A DNA stretch of 64,000 nucleotides from Bacteroidota bacterium (GCA_021324685.1 JAJPIQ010000005.1:124001-188000); one strand, 5' to 3'; counted from the stretch's first letter, positions 1 through 8,546 are shown. The notes: generated from the sequence alone by a model not told the origin. A program made the numbers and translations.

Positions 1-67
1 AATAGCTCCGCATAAAATTGCCGGTTTCCTGCTTTGGCGTTGCCATTGTATGAACGTTAGATTCCAT
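1..67 (-). CDS. sdhA: N-terminal fragment, probable succinate dehydrogenase flavoprotein (cut by window edge)
   Basis: An ATG at 67-65 opens a frame that stays open to the window edge (22 codons, beginning MESNVHTMATPK, with a second in-frame ATG at 46-44). It lies 14 bases downstream of the sdhC-like gene on the same strand, where the flavoprotein subunit is usually found. The visible residues precede any FAD-binding motif, so the assignment rests on gene order alone. The true start could be either ATG. Moderate to low confidence. Confidence 0.4.
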   Translation of the reverse strand, partial: MESNVHTMATPKQETGNFMRSY

Positions 68-81
68 GGTATTGCAAACTC

Positions 82-489
82 TTATTTAGCAAATAATTCG
101 CTCGAGAAAATCAAAAAGAACATGAGGACCACGACGGCAATACCCGTTACCCATACGGCTCCGAGCAGCTTTTTATGATAGCGGGCACCGTTGGCCAGAT
201 CGACCAGCGCAATACGAATTCCGTTGAACGCATGGAACATGACGAGCGCCCCCAACAACCACTCTGCCACCTTAAAGGGTGGCGACGTGAACGTCACCAT
301 TTCTTCGGCAAAGGCCGCGCGACCTTTCGTAAGCGACGATAACGCCCAGATATGGACGAAAAGATAGACGACAAGCCCGATGCCTGTCAGTCGATGGAGA
401 ATATAGGCCCAGGAACCGGAAAAGCGCCGGTACGCCATGATCAGTCTATTCCAGGCACTGAACGGCTCGCGGGGAGGAATATATGCCAT
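82..489 (-). CDS. sdhC: Succinate dehydrogenase cytochrome b556 subunit (SdhC-like)
   Basis: A 135-residue membrane protein, probably the haem- and quinone-binding anchor of complex II (succinate to fumarate, electrons to quinone). Three hydrophobic segments are visible. The family pattern S-x-x-x-x-x-HRLTG appears near residue 30 (SWAYILHRLTG), a second His follows in FVHIWA, and a third in FHAFNGIR, the usual axial haem ligand region. I chose the start MAYIPPREP because the frame continues upstream only into sequence overlapping ftsX. A second Met (MAYRRFSG) is also possible. It follows ftsX in a minus-strand operon and precedes a probable sdhA. No separate SdhD is visible, so this may be the single-polypeptide anchor type. 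Confidence 0.8.
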   Translation of the reverse strand: MAYIPPREPFSAWNRLIMAYRRFSGSWAYILHRLTGIGLVVYLFVHIWALSSLTKGRAAFAEEMVTFTSPPFKVAEWLLGALVMFHAFNGIRIALVDLANGARYHKKLLGAVWVTGIAVVVLMFFLIFSSELFAK

Positions 490-532
490 ACCGCCCCATA
501 AACAAGATTTATGTATAGAATTGTTGCCAACG

Positions 533-1438
533 TTACGAGCGGCGGCCAAAAGATGCCATGAAGACGCCTGCCGCACCGGAAAGGACTCCGATCGCGACAA
601 GCGCTGCTGCAAGGAACACAAAATCGTGACGGCTCAAATGGAACGATAAAGTTCCTATCGCTTCCCGGGCAATTCTGGTATCGATCACAAATAAAATCAG
701 GGATCCCACGATGCCGCCCAACGCGCCAGCGAGCATATTCGATAGGGCGATCGGTACGAACATCGCAGTACGAGTCGCGCCTAAGAGTTCCAGCGTTCGT
801 GTCGTTTCCGTGCGAAGCTCCACGTTATGCCGAGCAGCGAGCACAGAATAAAAAAGAGCGGCAAGGAGCAGCAGAGCGCCGAGGACGACCGCCAAACGGT
901 TGAGGGAGGTCGAACGAAGTTCCATCGCTCGTAAAACGGGAAGATCGCTACGGACTTCCTGAATTTCCGGGATCGAGCGAAGCAGCGTTTCGAGAGCGGC
1001 CGCCGAATGCATCGTGGGATCCGATAAATAAATCTTTACACTTGCAGGAAGGGGGTTCAGCCCCAGGACCTGCTCGACATCTTCACCGGACATCGTCCGA
1101 TAATCTTCGAGTGCCTGCTCTTTTGAGATCAACGAATACCTCGATATGCCCTCGATCTTCTTTAAATGTTCTTCCGCAATCGAAGCAGCATCGGATGAAG
1201 AGAGCGCCGGATCGAAAAACGCCTGAACGGCGAGATTTTCACGCAGTGACGTCATCGCGGTATGTGCGTTCCATGCCATCCCCGCGAAGAACCCGATAAT
1301 GCACATTGCGATCGCAAATGACGCTACGCTCATGAGCCAGGAGGCCCACGCATATCGAAGAAAACGAACGGTTTCTCGAAGGACGAACACGCTAAAATGT
1401 TTTAGGCCAGTGGGACCGGAGCGTTTCCAGGAACGCAT
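533..1438 (-). CDS. ftsX: Cell division protein FtsX (ABC transporter permease-like)
   Basis: A protein of 301 residues with the FtsX layout: a cytoplasmic N-terminus, TM1 around residues 33-55, a periplasmic domain of roughly 115 residues (SLISKEQALEDY is typical of the family), then three more TM helices at about 180-200, 230-250 and 275-295. FtsX works with the ATPase FtsE to control peptidoglycan hydrolases at the septum. No ftsE lies next to it. The ATG start lies 47 bases inside surE. A GTG at 1390-1388, just after the surE stop, is an alternative start that would remove 16 residues. Overlap with surE implies translational coupling. Confidence 0.88.
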   Translation of the reverse strand: MRSWKRSGPTGLKHFSVFVLRETVRFLRYAWASWLMSVASFAIAMCIIGFFAGMAWNAHTAMTSLRENLAVQAFFDPALSSSDAASIAEEHLKKIEGISRYSLISKEQALEDYRTMSGEDVEQVLGLNPLPASVKIYLSDPTMHSAAALETLLRSIPEIQEVRSDLPVLRAMELRSTSLNRLAVVLGALLLLAALFYSVLAARHNVELRTETTRTLELLGATRTAMFVPIALSNMLAGALGGIVGSLILFVIDTRIAREAIGTLSFHLSRHDFVFLAAALVAIGVLSGAAGVFMASFGRRS

Positions 1439-2168
1439 GGTTCGTCAGATCGTAATGGATGGGCGTAATGCTAATTTTGTTTTCTCGGATCGCAATATCA
1501 TCGATCGAAGGATCTTTATCCTCGAGAATATAGCGTCCTTTAAGCCAATAATAAGGACGCTCCTGGGGATCGACGCGCTTTTCGAACTCATCTTCCCAGA
1601 AGGATGCTCCCTGTTTCGTATAAACGATCCCCTCGATCTCATTCGAGGGAACCGCCGGCACATTCACATTAAGCAGGGTCCCTCGAGGAAGTCCAAGGCT
1701 GGCAACGTTCGGAGTGAACCGCTTCATAAATTCCGCCGCGGGGCCAAAATCGGCCTCGGGATGATAACTCGTAAGCGAGACTGCAATGGCGGGAACATCG
1801 AGGACGGTCGCTTCGGTCGCGGCACTTACCGTCCCGGAATAAATGATATTGACGGCGGTATTTCGCCCATGGTTAATGCCGCTCACTACGATATCGGGTT
1901 GTGGCAACCGGCGCTCATCGAAGAATGTCCGCAACGCGAGTTTTACACAGTCGGCCGGGGTACCGCTGACCGCAAAGCCGAAAAATTCCCCATTCTTATG
2001 AAATTCTGTTACGCGCAGGGGCAAGCTCACGGTGAGCGCGTGCCCGACCGCCGATTGCTCGCCCAGCGGGGCCATCACTATAACGTTCCCTATCTCGCGC
2101 AGGGCGCGCACGAGTTCGTAGATCCCACGAGAATTGATACCGTCATCGTTCGTGACCAGGATATTCAT
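1392..2168 (-). CDS. surE: 5'/3'-nucleotidase SurE
   Basis: A 258-residue SurE: a divalent-metal-dependent phosphatase that removes phosphate from nucleoside 5'- and 3'-monophosphates. The N-terminal signature ILVTNDDGINSRGI carries the adjacent metal-binding Asp pair (D8, D9). The later VSGINHGRN segment contains the conserved Asn metal ligand, and YSGTVSAATEA is the usual dimer and active-site loop. Length matches the family (about 250). It lies 2 bases downstream of pta and overlaps the start of ftsX, so it is part of the same transcript. Confidence 0.95.
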   Translation of the reverse strand: MNILVTNDDGINSRGIYELVRALREIGNVIVMAPLGEQSAVGHALTVSLPLRVTEFHKNGEFFGFAVSGTPADCVKLALRTFFDERRLPQPDIVVSGINHGRNTAVNIIYSGTVSAATEATVLDVPAIAVSLTSYHPEADFGPAAEFMKRFTPNVASLGLPRGTLLNVNVPAVPSNEIEGIVYTKQGASFWEDEFEKRVDPQERPYYWLKGRYILEDKDPSIDDIAIRENKISITPIHYDLTNHAFLETLRSHWPKTF

Positions 2169-2170
2169 GG

Positions 2171-3175
2171 CTACCCTTGTAACGCTGTAATCGCGATCAT
2201 GTTCACAATATCGCTCACGCTCGCACCCCGCGAAAGGTCGTTCATGGGGCGGCGCAGGCCTTGCAAAATCGGTCCGATGGCTTCGCCCATGCCAAGCCGT
2301 TCTGCAATTTTGTAACCGATGTTTCCTGCATCGAGATTCGGAAAAATAAACACGTTCGCTCGACCGGCAACCGTGCTCTCCTTTGCCTTGCGGGCCGCGA
2401 CCGTCGGAATGAACGCGGCATCGAACTGAAGTTCGCCGTCGATGGCCAGCGATGGAGCTTTTTTGCGAACGGCCGATACGGCCTGAGCCATCTTTTCGGT
2501 CGAGTCGGAATGCGCGCTGCCAAGCGTAGAATAGGAAAGCATTGCAACATAAGGCTCATTGCCCGTCAGTTCTCGGTACGTCGATGCCGTTGAAATTGCA
2601 ATATCCGCAGCCTGTTCAAGGGTTGGATCGACAACGACCGCAGCATCGGCAAATGCAATAGAAAACTCATGCTCGCGAAAACCGACGACAGGTGGCAACG
2701 CCAGCAGGAACATACTGGAAAGTACGGAAATCCCATCGGCGAGGCCGATACCTTTTAAGGCAGCGCGGATCACATCTGCGGTCGTCGAAAGCGAACCGGC
2801 TACCATTCCATCGACCGATCCGCCAGCCACGAGTGCGGCACCAAAAAGAAGTTCGTTCGAACGCAACTCGCTTCGAGCTTCCCCCAGAGAGCTTAGCTTC
2901 GATCTCCGCCGCTTATAATACTCCTGCGCAAGCAGTTCGGTATCGGCATAGGTCTCGGACGATAGTATTTCGATCCCCGAAATGGAAAGGCCAAGACGGG
3001 CGGCTTCTCGTTCTAAAAGTTCGCGGTCCCCGATGAGAACGATCTCCGCTAAATGTGCATCCGTGGCTTCGAAGGCAGCCCGGAGCACTCGTTCATCGAA
3101 CGCATCTCCTAAAGCTATTCTTTTTTTCGCTTTAGCCGCTTTCGCACGAATTTCCTGAAGAACTTTTGGCGACAT
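2171..3175 (-). CDS. pta: Phosphate acetyltransferase (short, catalytic domain only)
   Basis: A 334-residue PTA/PTB-family enzyme that interconverts acetyl-CoA + phosphate and acetyl phosphate + CoA. The length corresponds to the single-domain Pta, without the N-terminal DRTGG and P-loop regions of E. coli Pta. Recognisable family blocks are GSVDGMVAGSLSTTADVIRAAL, the YVAMLSYSTLGSA stretch and the C-terminal NVFIFPNLDAGNIGYKI segment. The start codon overlaps the stop of the HEAT-cyclophilin gene (TGATG). No ackA is visible in the window. A phosphate butyryltransferase cannot be excluded, but the N(L)DAGNIGYK block favours Pta. Confidence 0.92.
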   Translation of the reverse strand: MSPKVLQEIRAKAAKAKKRIALGDAFDERVLRAAFEATDAHLAEIVLIGDRELLEREAARLGLSISGIEILSSETYADTELLAQEYYKRRRSKLSSLGEARSELRSNELLFGAALVAGGSVDGMVAGSLSTTADVIRAALKGIGLADGISVLSSMFLLALPPVVGFREHEFSIAFADAAVVVDPTLEQAADIAISTASTYRELTGNEPYVAMLSYSTLGSAHSDSTEKMAQAVSAVRKKAPSLAIDGELQFDAAFIPTVAARKAKESTVAGRANVFIFPNLDAGNIGYKIAERLGMGEAIGPILQGLRRPMNDLSRGASVSDIVNMIAITALQG

Positions 3176-5301
3176 CAGCGAAAAGGGATTACCGTGTCAA
3201 CGCGGTCTCCGACGATCTTATTGAAGACCTCGTCCATTCCGCTCGTTACATCGGCCCAGATCGTATAATGGGCATCCAAATGCGGGGTGGGAGATTCGGT
3301 AATGAACCACTGGGAACCCTCTGTGTCCTTCCCATCGCTCGCCATTCCGAGCATTCCTTCGCGGTCGTACTCCTCCGGAGTAAACTCGCTGCGGATCGAA
3401 TATCCCGGGCCGCCCCAGCCGGTGCCCGTCGGATCTCCGGTCTGTATGACAAAATTCGGAACGACGCGATGAACGACGTTCCCGGAAAAATACTGCTTTC
3501 GGGCGAGCTGCACCATATTGAGTACCGTTAGCGGAGCTTCATACGTATGCAACCGAACGATAACGGACCCATGGATGAAATTGATAATCGTTCTTGGCGG
3601 AATACTTTCGATCGCGTCCCAATCGATCTTACTATATCGAAGGTTTCGTTTCGGGAGCCGGACGGAAGGTCCTTCTATGCGCCGAAGGGAGGAAGAAATC
3701 GAGTCCAGCACTTCACGATCGAACCAGCCATTTGCAGAGTCGTATGCAATATGAAGATTTTTTGCGGCTGTTTCAGAGCGGTCATCGAGCCACGAATCGG
3801 CCTCGACCGCGGAAAGAAGTTCGTCGCGATATTGGTGCTGCGAGAACATTAAGATATATTTTGCGACGTATTCGCGAGCCTCGGCCTTAAACGCACTGTC
3901 CCGCACAATACTGGTATCCTGCAGATGGGAAAGGGCGGTACAATCGACGGCGGCATCCTGAACGGCATCGCTGATATGGATCAGGAGATGGCGGTAAAGA
4001 TCCGCCGTTTTATTCGCCTCCAATTGCGCTCGAAATGAGGGCTCATGCTTCGCTCGCTGCCACATACTGTCCAGGGCATCGAGCCGCACGACCTGTTCGA
4101 CGGGCCCGACGGCGGCCATCGTTTCGACGATCGCACTGAAATACGTTGTATCCGAGAGCGTGGAAGCCGCTCGGACGGCGATATTTCGAATGATGGGATC
4201 GTTATATTGCCCATAATTTTGCAGCGCAACAAAAAGCGTCGGCGTCTTAAGCCGCGCGGCCGATATCGTGAGTTCGCAGGCGACCATCGGTGCGATCTCT
4301 TCATTTCGCCCATCGGTGCCGTTGAACCCGTCGAGCCAGTTCCGAAGATCGTTGGAATCCGAAGCGGCAAGCGTTCCGCTCGTCACAAAATGATCGACCA
4401 TCTCCGCCGCCGTGAGGCCGATCTGGATCGCAATCGTACTGTCTCGAACCGCATTGGAAACGGCAAGGCCGGCCGTCTCGATGATGGCGGAATCGGCGCG
4501 TGGGAATTGTTTTAAAGCGTTTAGGATATTGACACGGACCCGCCAGTCCTCTTCTCCTCGATACGCTTCGTTCAAAGCTTTTTCTGCGCGTACATCGTGC
4601 AGCGTGCCCATCGCCGAGGCGCCGAACATTCGCACGTACGGCGATCCCTGGTCGAGGAGCAAATCTTTAAGGAGTGCGAAGCGATTGCCCAGATCGGCCG
4701 AATCGCCCGATCGGGCAAACGCATAGGCGGCCCTCCAGCGAACATTGGGATCGCTATTGTTTGCCAGGGCACTCACGTTTTCCATCGCTTTGGAATCGAT
4801 CTCTTTATGCAATGCACAAACGACATACACCTTTGCTTCTGCGAGCGGGTCGATCGCGTTTCGATCGACGAGCGACTGAATAGCTTTAAGCATCGCGGCC
4901 TCCATTCCCCTGGGCGCCGTCCGGACCATCGCGATCAGCCGTTCTGCGGTCGGATGACGGTTCGAAGCCTCGATAAGACCTTCGCATATTTTTGCATTCG
5001 GTCCCAATAGCCCCAGAGAAAAAGCTTCTGCGTCCGCGACCGTATCGCGCGACTCGCCCTGGAGCGATTTTAAAAGTTCCGCCCGAACGGTCGTATCGCC
5101 CATGTTCCCGAGTGCCACCGCTGCTCTTCGGGCCACGCGAATATCGTCTGACGAAAGATAGGGCAGCAGGCTGTCTGCATTGCGGCGTTCGTCCGCAATG
5201 GTAATAATGCGCCGTTCGTCGGGTGAAAACGTAACTTGCGCCCGCACGTTCTGACCAACGAGCGAGCAGAGAATCAGGAGCGAAGACAGGGTGTGCTTCA
5301 T
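3175..5301 (-). CDS. Exported HEAT-repeat protein fused to a cyclophilin-type peptidyl-prolyl isomerase
   Basis: A protein of 708 residues with an N-terminal signal peptide (MKHTLSSLLILCSLVGQNVRAQ). Residues about 35-400 form HEAT-like helical repeats (units such as ARRAAVALGNMGD, VRWRAAYAFARSGD, VRMFGASAMGTLHD). Residues about 550-705 are a cyclophilin domain: HRVVPNFVIQTGDPTG holds the catalytic Arg of the HR(V/I)(V/I)P motif, followed by GSQWFITESPTPHLD and the YTIWADV strand. It should isomerise X-Pro bonds in the periplasm, with the HEAT part binding clients. It is first in the pta-surE-ftsX-sdh operon. The Trp/Phe positions lining the human CypA pocket are partly changed (QFF to QWF). 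Confidence 0.85.
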   Translation of the reverse strand: MKHTLSSLLILCSLVGQNVRAQVTFSPDERRIITIADERRNADSLLPYLSSDDIRVARRAAVALGNMGDTTVRAELLKSLQGESRDTVADAEAFSLGLLGPNAKICEGLIEASNRHPTAERLIAMVRTAPRGMEAAMLKAIQSLVDRNAIDPLAEAKVYVVCALHKEIDSKAMENVSALANNSDPNVRWRAAYAFARSGDSADLGNRFALLKDLLLDQGSPYVRMFGASAMGTLHDVRAEKALNEAYRGEEDWRVRVNILNALKQFPRADSAIIETAGLAVSNAVRDSTIAIQIGLTAAEMVDHFVTSGTLAASDSNDLRNWLDGFNGTDGRNEEIAPMVACELTISAARLKTPTLFVALQNYGQYNDPIIRNIAVRAASTLSDTTYFSAIVETMAAVGPVEQVVRLDALDSMWQRAKHEPSFRAQLEANKTADLYRHLLIHISDAVQDAAVDCTALSHLQDTSIVRDSAFKAEAREYVAKYILMFSQHQYRDELLSAVEADSWLDDRSETAAKNLHIAYDSANGWFDREVLDSISSSLRRIEGPSVRLPKRNLRYSKIDWDAIESIPPRTIINFIHGSVIVRLHTYEAPLTVLNMVQLARKQYFSGNVVHRVVPNFVIQTGDPTGTGWGGPGYSIRSEFTPEEYDREGMLGMASDGKDTEGSQWFITESPTPHLDAHYTIWADVTSGMDEVFNKIVGDRVDTVIPFR

Positions 5302-5390
5302 AGTTCCAAAATTACGAACGATTAATTAAGCATTTTACGACCGCAATAGTTTTTGTTATCTGCAGCCCAACTTGTAAACAGATTCATTTT

Positions 5391-5399
5391 TTATCCACA
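5391..5399 (+). promoter_or_regulatory. DnaA-box-like nonamer in a divergent intergenic region
   Basis: The 192-base gap between the divergent HEAT-cyclophilin and first ATP-grasp genes is AT-rich and must hold both promoters. It contains TTATCCACA, identical to the consensus high-affinity DnaA box. A TTGACT at 5415-5420 could be a -35 element, but no well-spaced -10 is convincing. A single box suggests regulation or chance rather than an origin. Confidence 0.3.
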
Positions 5400-5493
5400 T
5401 AACAGAGTAAACGCTTGACTTTCGAAGAAGGATTTTGTTTTTTAAAGTGAGATTTTGTTCGAGCCATCGCCATTCTGAACCAACGTAGCTACT

Positions 5494-6612
5494 ATGCGTG
5501 TAGGACTTTTAGCCAACATCAAACCACAGATTCAAAATCAAGCTCCTCGCAAACCGGATGAATCGAAGCGAAGCCGGTCCTTACCTCGGACGGCCACATT
5601 CTCGGCATCGTATAATGATATTTATGCAGAATGGGATGCTCCCGAAACGATCGAAGCTGTGCGCCTGGCCCTCGAATCGCACCCCGACGTCGAAGTAGAA
5701 GTGATCGAAGCCGTTCCTGATCGCGCCATCGACCGCCTACTGATCAAGGATTTTGACATTGTTTTTAATCTGGCAGAAGGATTTACCGGTTCCGCGCGGG
5801 AAGCGCAGTTCCCAGCTCTGCTCGAAATGCTCGAGATCCCATATACGGGCTCAGGCCCGCTCTCGCTTGCAATTGCGCTCGATAAAGCACGCACGAAAGA
5901 AATACTTTCGTATCATGGGATTCCGGTTGCGCGCTTTATCACCTCCGACGTTCCCATTACCTCGATTCGCGCATTATTGCCGGGGACCGATTTCCCTTTT
6001 ATCGTGAAGCCAATCTCGGAAGGCTCTTCGAAAGGAATTCGGAATTCTTCTTTTGTAACGAGCCTGGACGCCATGAACCGCGAGATCGAACGCATTGCAA
6101 TGGAATACCATCAGCCGGCACTCATCGAAGAGTTCTTGCCCGGGCGTGAGTTTACCGTGGCCGTGCTCGGCACCGGAGATAAAGCTCGGATCCTCCCGAT
6201 CGTCGAAATCAATTTTGGCGAATTACCGCCCGAAGCGAACAATATTTATTCGTTTGAAGCGAAGTGGATCTACGATGTCGCAGAGAAGCCACTCAACATT
6301 TTTACATGTCCGGCCGATATTTCTTCAAAATTGCAGGATGAAATAGAAACGGTCGTTCTTCGCGCTTATGAAGTGCTTGAATGTCGCGACTGGGCACGGA
6401 TCGATGTGCGGCTCGATTCCCGTGGCCGTGCCAATATCATTGAAATCAACCCTCTGCCCGGAATTCTTCCCAACCCCGAAGAAAATTCATGTTATCCGAA
6501 AGCCGCTCGGGCGGCCGGCCTTACGTATGAAGCCATGCTCCTTTCCGTTTTGAAATCCGGATGCGAGCGATATGGTATTCCATTTAAGTTTGAACCCAAA
6601 CACGCAAAATAG
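5494..6612 (+). CDS. ATP-grasp ligase, D-Ala-D-Ala ligase-like (first of tandem pair)
   Basis: A 372-residue ATP-grasp protein of the Ddl superfamily. PYTGSGPLSLAIALDKA (about 116-132) matches the Ddl region that ends with the conserved Asp-Lys. FIVKPISEGSSKGI (169-182) is the ATP-binding P-loop-like segment, and IIEINPLPGIL (315-325) carries the Mg-binding Glu and Asn. The N-terminal HGxxGEDG block of true Ddl is replaced by LAEGFTGSAREAQF, and the usual E-x-N-T-x-P-G reads EINPLPG. It therefore probably joins an amino acid or carboxylate other than D-Ala. Residues 15-50 hold an unusual basic insertion (KRSRSLPR). It begins a plus-strand cluster with a paralogous ligase, a GNAT and KamA. A true peptidoglycan Ddl is less likely. 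Confidence 0.82.
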   Translation: MRVGLLANIKPQIQNQAPRKPDESKRSRSLPRTATFSASYNDIYAEWDAPETIEAVRLALESHPDVEVEVIEAVPDRAIDRLLIKDFDIVFNLAEGFTGSAREAQFPALLEMLEIPYTGSGPLSLAIALDKARTKEILSYHGIPVARFITSDVPITSIRALLPGTDFPFIVKPISEGSSKGIRNSSFVTSLDAMNREIERIAMEYHQPALIEEFLPGREFTVAVLGTGDKARILPIVEINFGELPPEANNIYSFEAKWIYDVAEKPLNIFTCPADISSKLQDEIETVVLRAYEVLECRDWARIDVRLDSRGRANIIEINPLPGILPNPEENSCYPKAARAAGLTYEAMLLSVLKSGCERYGIPFKFEPKHAK

Positions 6613-6622
6613 CCGTAAGCGT

Positions 6623-6661
6623 GGAGTGCTAAGTAGCAACAGATTTAGAACTTAGCACTCC
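6623..6661 (+). other. Intercistronic hairpin (12-bp stem, 15-nt loop)
   Basis: A perfect inverted repeat sits between the two ATP-grasp genes: GGAGTGCTAAGT (6623-6634) pairs with ACTTAGCACTCC (6650-6661). No T-run follows, so it is more likely a processing, stability or attenuation element than an intrinsic terminator. The core AGTGCTAA also occurs in the stem of the terminator at 35301-35334. Confidence 0.65.
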
Positions 6662-6671
6662 GATCAAGCAC

Positions 6672-7733
6672 TTGAAAGTAGCAGTTATTTACAACGAGCC
6701 CCGGAATACCGCCGCCGAAGACCATTGGCTTCGGCGTTCGGATGCCAATTATCATCCTCCTTCCGCCGGATTTATAGATGCCTCGGAGCACGGCGTGTTG
6801 CTGCAAATGCGTTCGATCGCGACCGCGCTCGAAGTGCAGGGACACGATGTCAATATTTTTAGTGTCGACGATAATCCGAAGCGGCTCTGCTCGTTTCTCT
6901 CCAGTGAACGGCCGAATGTTATCTTCAATTGCTGCGAAGCGATCATGGGCGAATCGAAGCTCGAATCCCACGTCGCCGCGATGTATGAACTGTTTGGAAT
7001 TCCATACACTGGTTCGGGACCTCTTACTTTAGCCCTGGCGCTCGATAAAGCATTGGCAAAGTCCGTTTTCGAAGCTAATAAAATTCCTACCCCTAAACAT
7101 CAGCTATATAAGGATTCAGATTCGATCGATACACACCTTCACTTTCCTTTGATCGTAAAACCCGTTCATGAGGATGCAAGCATCGGGATCGATGCGAATG
7201 CTATCGTTCACGACGAAAATTCTTTACAACGCCGAGTAAAATTTATTCAAAAGGAATTCGATCAGCCCGCCTTGGTGGAAGAATTTATCGACGGTCGAGA
7301 ATTAAACGTCGCCGTGCTTCAAACGTCTAACGGATTGTTCGAAACGCTTCCAATTTCGGAGATTACATTCGATACGATGCCGAAAGGAATGCCGCGAATT
7401 GTAAGTTACGAAGCGAAATGGATCGAAGAATCGCCAATCTATCGTACGACCGTACCCGTCTGCCCTGCGGAACTGCCCGCCCGTATCGAGTCGCACGCCC
7501 GGGCGATCGCGCTTCAGGCAGCGGAAGCGGTCGGGCTCCGCGATTATGGGCGCGTCGATCTTCGTTTAGACGAACATGGTAATCTTTTTGTGCTCGAAGC
7601 GAATCCAAATCCCGACATCAGCGAAGACGCCGGCTTTATACGAGCGGCACTCGCGAGCGGGCGAACGTTCGCTGGCACAATAAATGAGATTCTTCTTTCC
7701 GCCATCGAACGATGGCAGGAAGGTGTGCGTTGA
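6672..7733 (+). CDS. ATP-grasp ligase, D-Ala-D-Ala ligase-like (second of tandem pair)
   Basis: A 353-residue paralogue of the preceding gene. It shares PYTGSGPLTLALALDKA (111-127), PLIVKPVHEDASIGI (159-173), ALVEEFIDGREL (200-211) and the metal-binding block VLEANPNPDIS (307-317). E309 and N311 keep the Mg ligands, but the P-G of Ddl is replaced by P-D. The N-terminal region reads FNCCEAIMGESKLESH in place of the Ddl HGxxGEDG motif, so substrate choice should differ both from Ddl and from its neighbour. The start is an in-frame TTG at 6672, and MKVAVIYNEP fits the first beta strand of the fold. It is probably cotranscribed with its paralogue across a hairpin-bearing spacer of 59 bases. Confidence 0.8.
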   Translation: MKVAVIYNEPRNTAAEDHWLRRSDANYHPPSAGFIDASEHGVLLQMRSIATALEVQGHDVNIFSVDDNPKRLCSFLSSERPNVIFNCCEAIMGESKLESHVAAMYELFGIPYTGSGPLTLALALDKALAKSVFEANKIPTPKHQLYKDSDSIDTHLHFPLIVKPVHEDASIGIDANAIVHDENSLQRRVKFIQKEFDQPALVEEFIDGRELNVAVLQTSNGLFETLPISEITFDTMPKGMPRIVSYEAKWIEESPIYRTTVPVCPAELPARIESHARAIALQAAEAVGLRDYGRVDLRLDEHGNLFVLEANPNPDISEDAGFIRAALASGRTFAGTINEILLSAIERWQEGVR

Positions 7734-7787
7734 ACGCGACAATTTATTCGAAGAGCGTTCAAAAAAAATTGCGTAACATTTGAACGA

Positions 7788-8255
7788 ATGATACGTGAGT
7801 TGCACAAAGACGATCGTGAGGATCTCCTTCGTATGCTTCGCGCGACGAAAAATTTTTCGGAAGCCGAGATCGCGATCGCGGCAGAGCTCATTGACATCTG
7901 TATCGAAAAGCCGGAGCAGAACGATTATTATGCGTTCGTAGCAACCGTCGGTGAGCAACCCGCGGGATTTTTATTGGTCGGTCCAACCCCGGCTACCGCA
8001 GGGACATACGACATGTACTGGATCGCCGTCCATCCCGACTATCAGGGGCGGGGGATTGCGCAGGACTTAGATGCCTTCGCCGTCCGGTTTGTGAAGGAGC
8101 GCGGAGGATACCAGCTTATCGCTGAGACCAGCAGCCAGCCCGGTTACGAACGGACGCGAGCGTTTTACGTCAAGCAAGGATATCAGCAGTTCGCACGAAT
8201 CGCGGACTACTATAAACTCGGGGATGATTTGATCGTCTTTGGCAAGAGAGTTTGA
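7788..8255 (+). CDS. GNAT-family N-acetyltransferase
   Basis: A 155-residue GNAT enzyme (acetyl-CoA-dependent N-acylation). The acceptor-loop strand MYWIAVHPDYQGRGIAQDLD (82-101) contains the acetyl-CoA pyrophosphate-binding Q-G-R-G-I-A signature, and FYVKQGYQQFARIADYYK (127-144) is the usual C-terminal helix-strand. It lies 54 bases after the second ATP-grasp gene and 291 bases before kamA. In methanogens a GNAT (AblB) acetylates beta-lysine made by a KamA homologue (AblA). By analogy this enzyme may act on a beta-lysine derivative; that is inference. Confidence 0.85.
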   Translation: MIRELHKDDREDLLRMLRATKNFSEAEIAIAAELIDICIEKPEQNDYYAFVATVGEQPAGFLLVGPTPATAGTYDMYWIAVHPDYQGRGIAQDLDAFAVRFVKERGGYQLIAETSSQPGYERTRAFYVKQGYQQFARIADYYKLGDDLIVFGKRV

Positions 8256-8259
8256 GAAT

Positions 8260-8285
8260 GCAGCACCTGCGTTCGCTTGTGCTGC
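8260..8285 (+). other. Hairpin after the GNAT gene
   Basis: GCAGCAC (8260-8266) and GTGCTGC (8279-8285) form a 7-bp stem with a 12-nt loop just after the GNAT stop codon. Purines rather than a T-run follow, so terminator function is doubtful. Confidence 0.4.
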
Positions 8286-8350
8286 CGAAGAAAAACAGGA
8301 TCGCAGCTCATGCTCCGTGCATGCGGAATGAAAATTTTTTAGCCTCCGAT

Positions 8351-8379
8351 TTGCTTTTTCGATACGAATGTATTATATT
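8351..8379 (+). promoter_or_regulatory. Possible promoter for kamA
   Basis: TTGCTT (8351-8356) and TATATT (8374-8379) are separated by 17 bases in an AT-rich stretch about 170 bases upstream of kamA. The pattern resembles a sigma-70 promoter. Bacteroidota promoters often differ from this consensus, so the call is tentative. Confidence 0.35.
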
Positions 8380-8546
8380 GCAAATGGAAACTCGGTCGTG
8401 AAAACGGTCGTGGAACCAAAGTCATCGAAAAAAACCGGTGGCGCATCGCAGCCGCGATTTGTGCAGCGCGATGTAAATGTATCAATTCACAACGGATCGT
8501 GCGTGCTGGGAGGCCGGCCGCAATGGTCTGAACAAATCACTTATTT

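Noticed and set aside
5494-7733. Annotating either ATP-grasp gene as a peptidoglycan D-Ala-D-Ala ligase (ddl)
   Set aside because: Both lack the HGxxGEDG motif, are tandem, and sit with kamA and GNAT rather than with mur/fts genes.
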